This document shows positions 63,312-64,000 of a DNA stretch of 64,000 bases, piece by piece. Position 1 is the stretch's first letter. Every line of letters starts with the position of its first letter. The stretch comes from Durusdinium trenchii (Eukaryota > Sar > Dinophyceae > Suessiales > Symbiodiniaceae): positions 483,443 through 547,442 of the forward strand of contig CAXAMN010028950.1 of NCBI GenBank assembly GCA_963970005.1, read 5' to 3'. The position numbers were made by a program, and so were the translations under genes. Under the pieces are notes generated by a model. That model was not told the origin of the DNA, ran no database searches, and worked only from the letters and a program-made list of their open reading frames with translations.

Positions 63312-64000
63312 ATGTGGAAACAAGGTCACTGGGCCGCGAACGGCCCGCAAGGCTCAGCTTCCAAAGGCTCGAGCTTGAAACGTCCAGCTCCGACTGAAGG
63401 CATGGCTCAACGGCAGGACGATGAGCACGGCATGATCATCTTCGAAGACCACAATGGCCACCAGAGGCCTGACTGCGTCATGCTTGACCCCGGAGCCAGC
63501 GCCTTCTTGGCTGGCTATGGACCTTTCCGACGATTCCTTCAATATCTCAAGGAGGACTGCCACTTCCCGGTCGAGACGATCAAGATGACCCGGGGCCGGC
63601 GACGCTTCCAGTTTGGAGGAGATACAGCTTCATGGTCGACTTGGAGCGCTCACTTGCCCATCTTCCTGGACGGCCGCTACGGGACAGTTCAATTGTTTCT
63701 GCTGCCGGGCCAGACTCCGATGCTATGTGGAAGGCCCATCATCGAGGCAATGGGCATGACTATGGACTTTGCCATGCAGCGGGTTCGTTTTTGGCAACAA
63801 TCCTTGGAAGCAGGCAACCCTGGGCAGACAAGGCGAGTATTTGCTCTCCCTCACCGACGAACACTCCTTCATTGACTACGACCCTGAACGCCCGGAGTTC
63901 TGCCTCAAGACCACTGAAGCTGACCTCGACCAGGAGGAAGACATTCCACTTGTTGAGTTTGAGAAGGAGGAGAGCTGCTTCTTTGGTGCAACTCTGAGGA
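63312..64000 (+). pseudogene. Copia protease remnant
   Basis: Frame 63312-63875 carries CVMLDPGASAFLAGYGPF, the aspartic protease active site in the form DPGAS (classically DTGAS). Further on come a flap-like region (RRRFQFGGD), PIFLDGRYGTVQLFLLPG and LCGRPIIEAMGM. Homology moves to another frame after about 63805 (LLSLTDEHSFIDYDP, then EADLDQEEDIPLVEFE) up to the window end. Release of gag and pol parts would be its job in an intact element. Confidence 0.75.

Larger units (their letters stand above)
61791..64000 (+). mobile_element. Copia-type LTR retrotransposon, 5' part, decayed
   Basis: Order is LTR (61791-61986), primer binding site, gag (from 62173), zinc knuckle (about 63300-63350) and aspartic protease (about 63470-63780). 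It continues beyond the window, where integrase and reverse transcriptase would be expected. At least four frame changes (near 62580, 63110, 63310 and 63805) show it is inactive. Its higher GC contrasts with the AT-rich flank on the left. Confidence 0.8.

Noticed and set aside
1-64000. tRNA, rRNA, CRISPR or bacterial-style operons
   Set aside because: Read through for cloverleaf arms, conserved rRNA phrases, regularly spaced short repeats and closely packed same-strand frames; none found.
1-64000. Relict dinoflagellate spliced leader (sign of a retrocopied gene)
   Set aside because: No match to the leader's conserved CCATTTTGGCTCAAG core was noticed; all genes here keep introns, which also argues against retrocopies.

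Overview
The window looks like nuclear DNA of a dinoflagellate, most like the Symbiodiniaceae. Four things point there. Genes are broken into many short exons. 5' splice sites are GC, GA or GT, while 3' splice sites are AG followed by G as the first exon base. Ankyrin and TPR repeat proteins are present. The retrotransposons are decayed copies of a Copia type and of a LINE with a zinc-finger tail. No bacterial or organellar gene order, tRNA, rRNA or CRISPR array was seen. Open frames are mostly single exons or shadows, so genes are given as exon sets whose reading phases were checked across each junction.

Layout. 1-813: 3' part of a TPR-repeat gene. 1275-9044: an ankyrin-repeat gene of about 12 exons with one +1 frameshift in a C run. 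9045-16797: mostly featureless spacer with a GTC/GTA microsatellite and a dispersed short repeat. 16798-26154: a complete ornithine aminotransferase gene in 17 exons, whose spliced frame closes exactly at 443 codons and covers the whole family; this is the firmest call. 28301-48066: an unrecognised gene of at least 29 phase-compatible exons. Its centre holds ten exons coding for a repeated proline-rich/hydrophobic motif around SAFGSLGLDxVSSLLAF, partly produced by a three-fold tandem duplication of a ~796-bp segment carrying two exons. 51648-53234: two further exon-like segments of unknown product.

At about 54.54 kb the composition changes abruptly. There is 1.2 kb of very AT-rich DNA without frames, ended by a 25-base C run. 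Next comes a degenerate LINE (reverse transcriptase with YADD, then C2H2-like fingers and a C-terminal conserved region) interrupted by simple and 73-bp tandem repeats. At 61.79 kb a Copia-type LTR element begins: a putative 196-bp LTR, a primer binding site, and frameshifted gag, zinc knuckle and protease. It runs off the window.

The genes do not form a functional pathway. Ornithine aminotransferase is a housekeeping (expected mitochondrial) enzyme of ornithine, glutamate and proline metabolism, and the repeat proteins are probable interaction scaffolds. The most notable points are the unusual introns, resolved base by base in the ornithine aminotransferase gene, and the expanding tandem exon array of the unknown gene.
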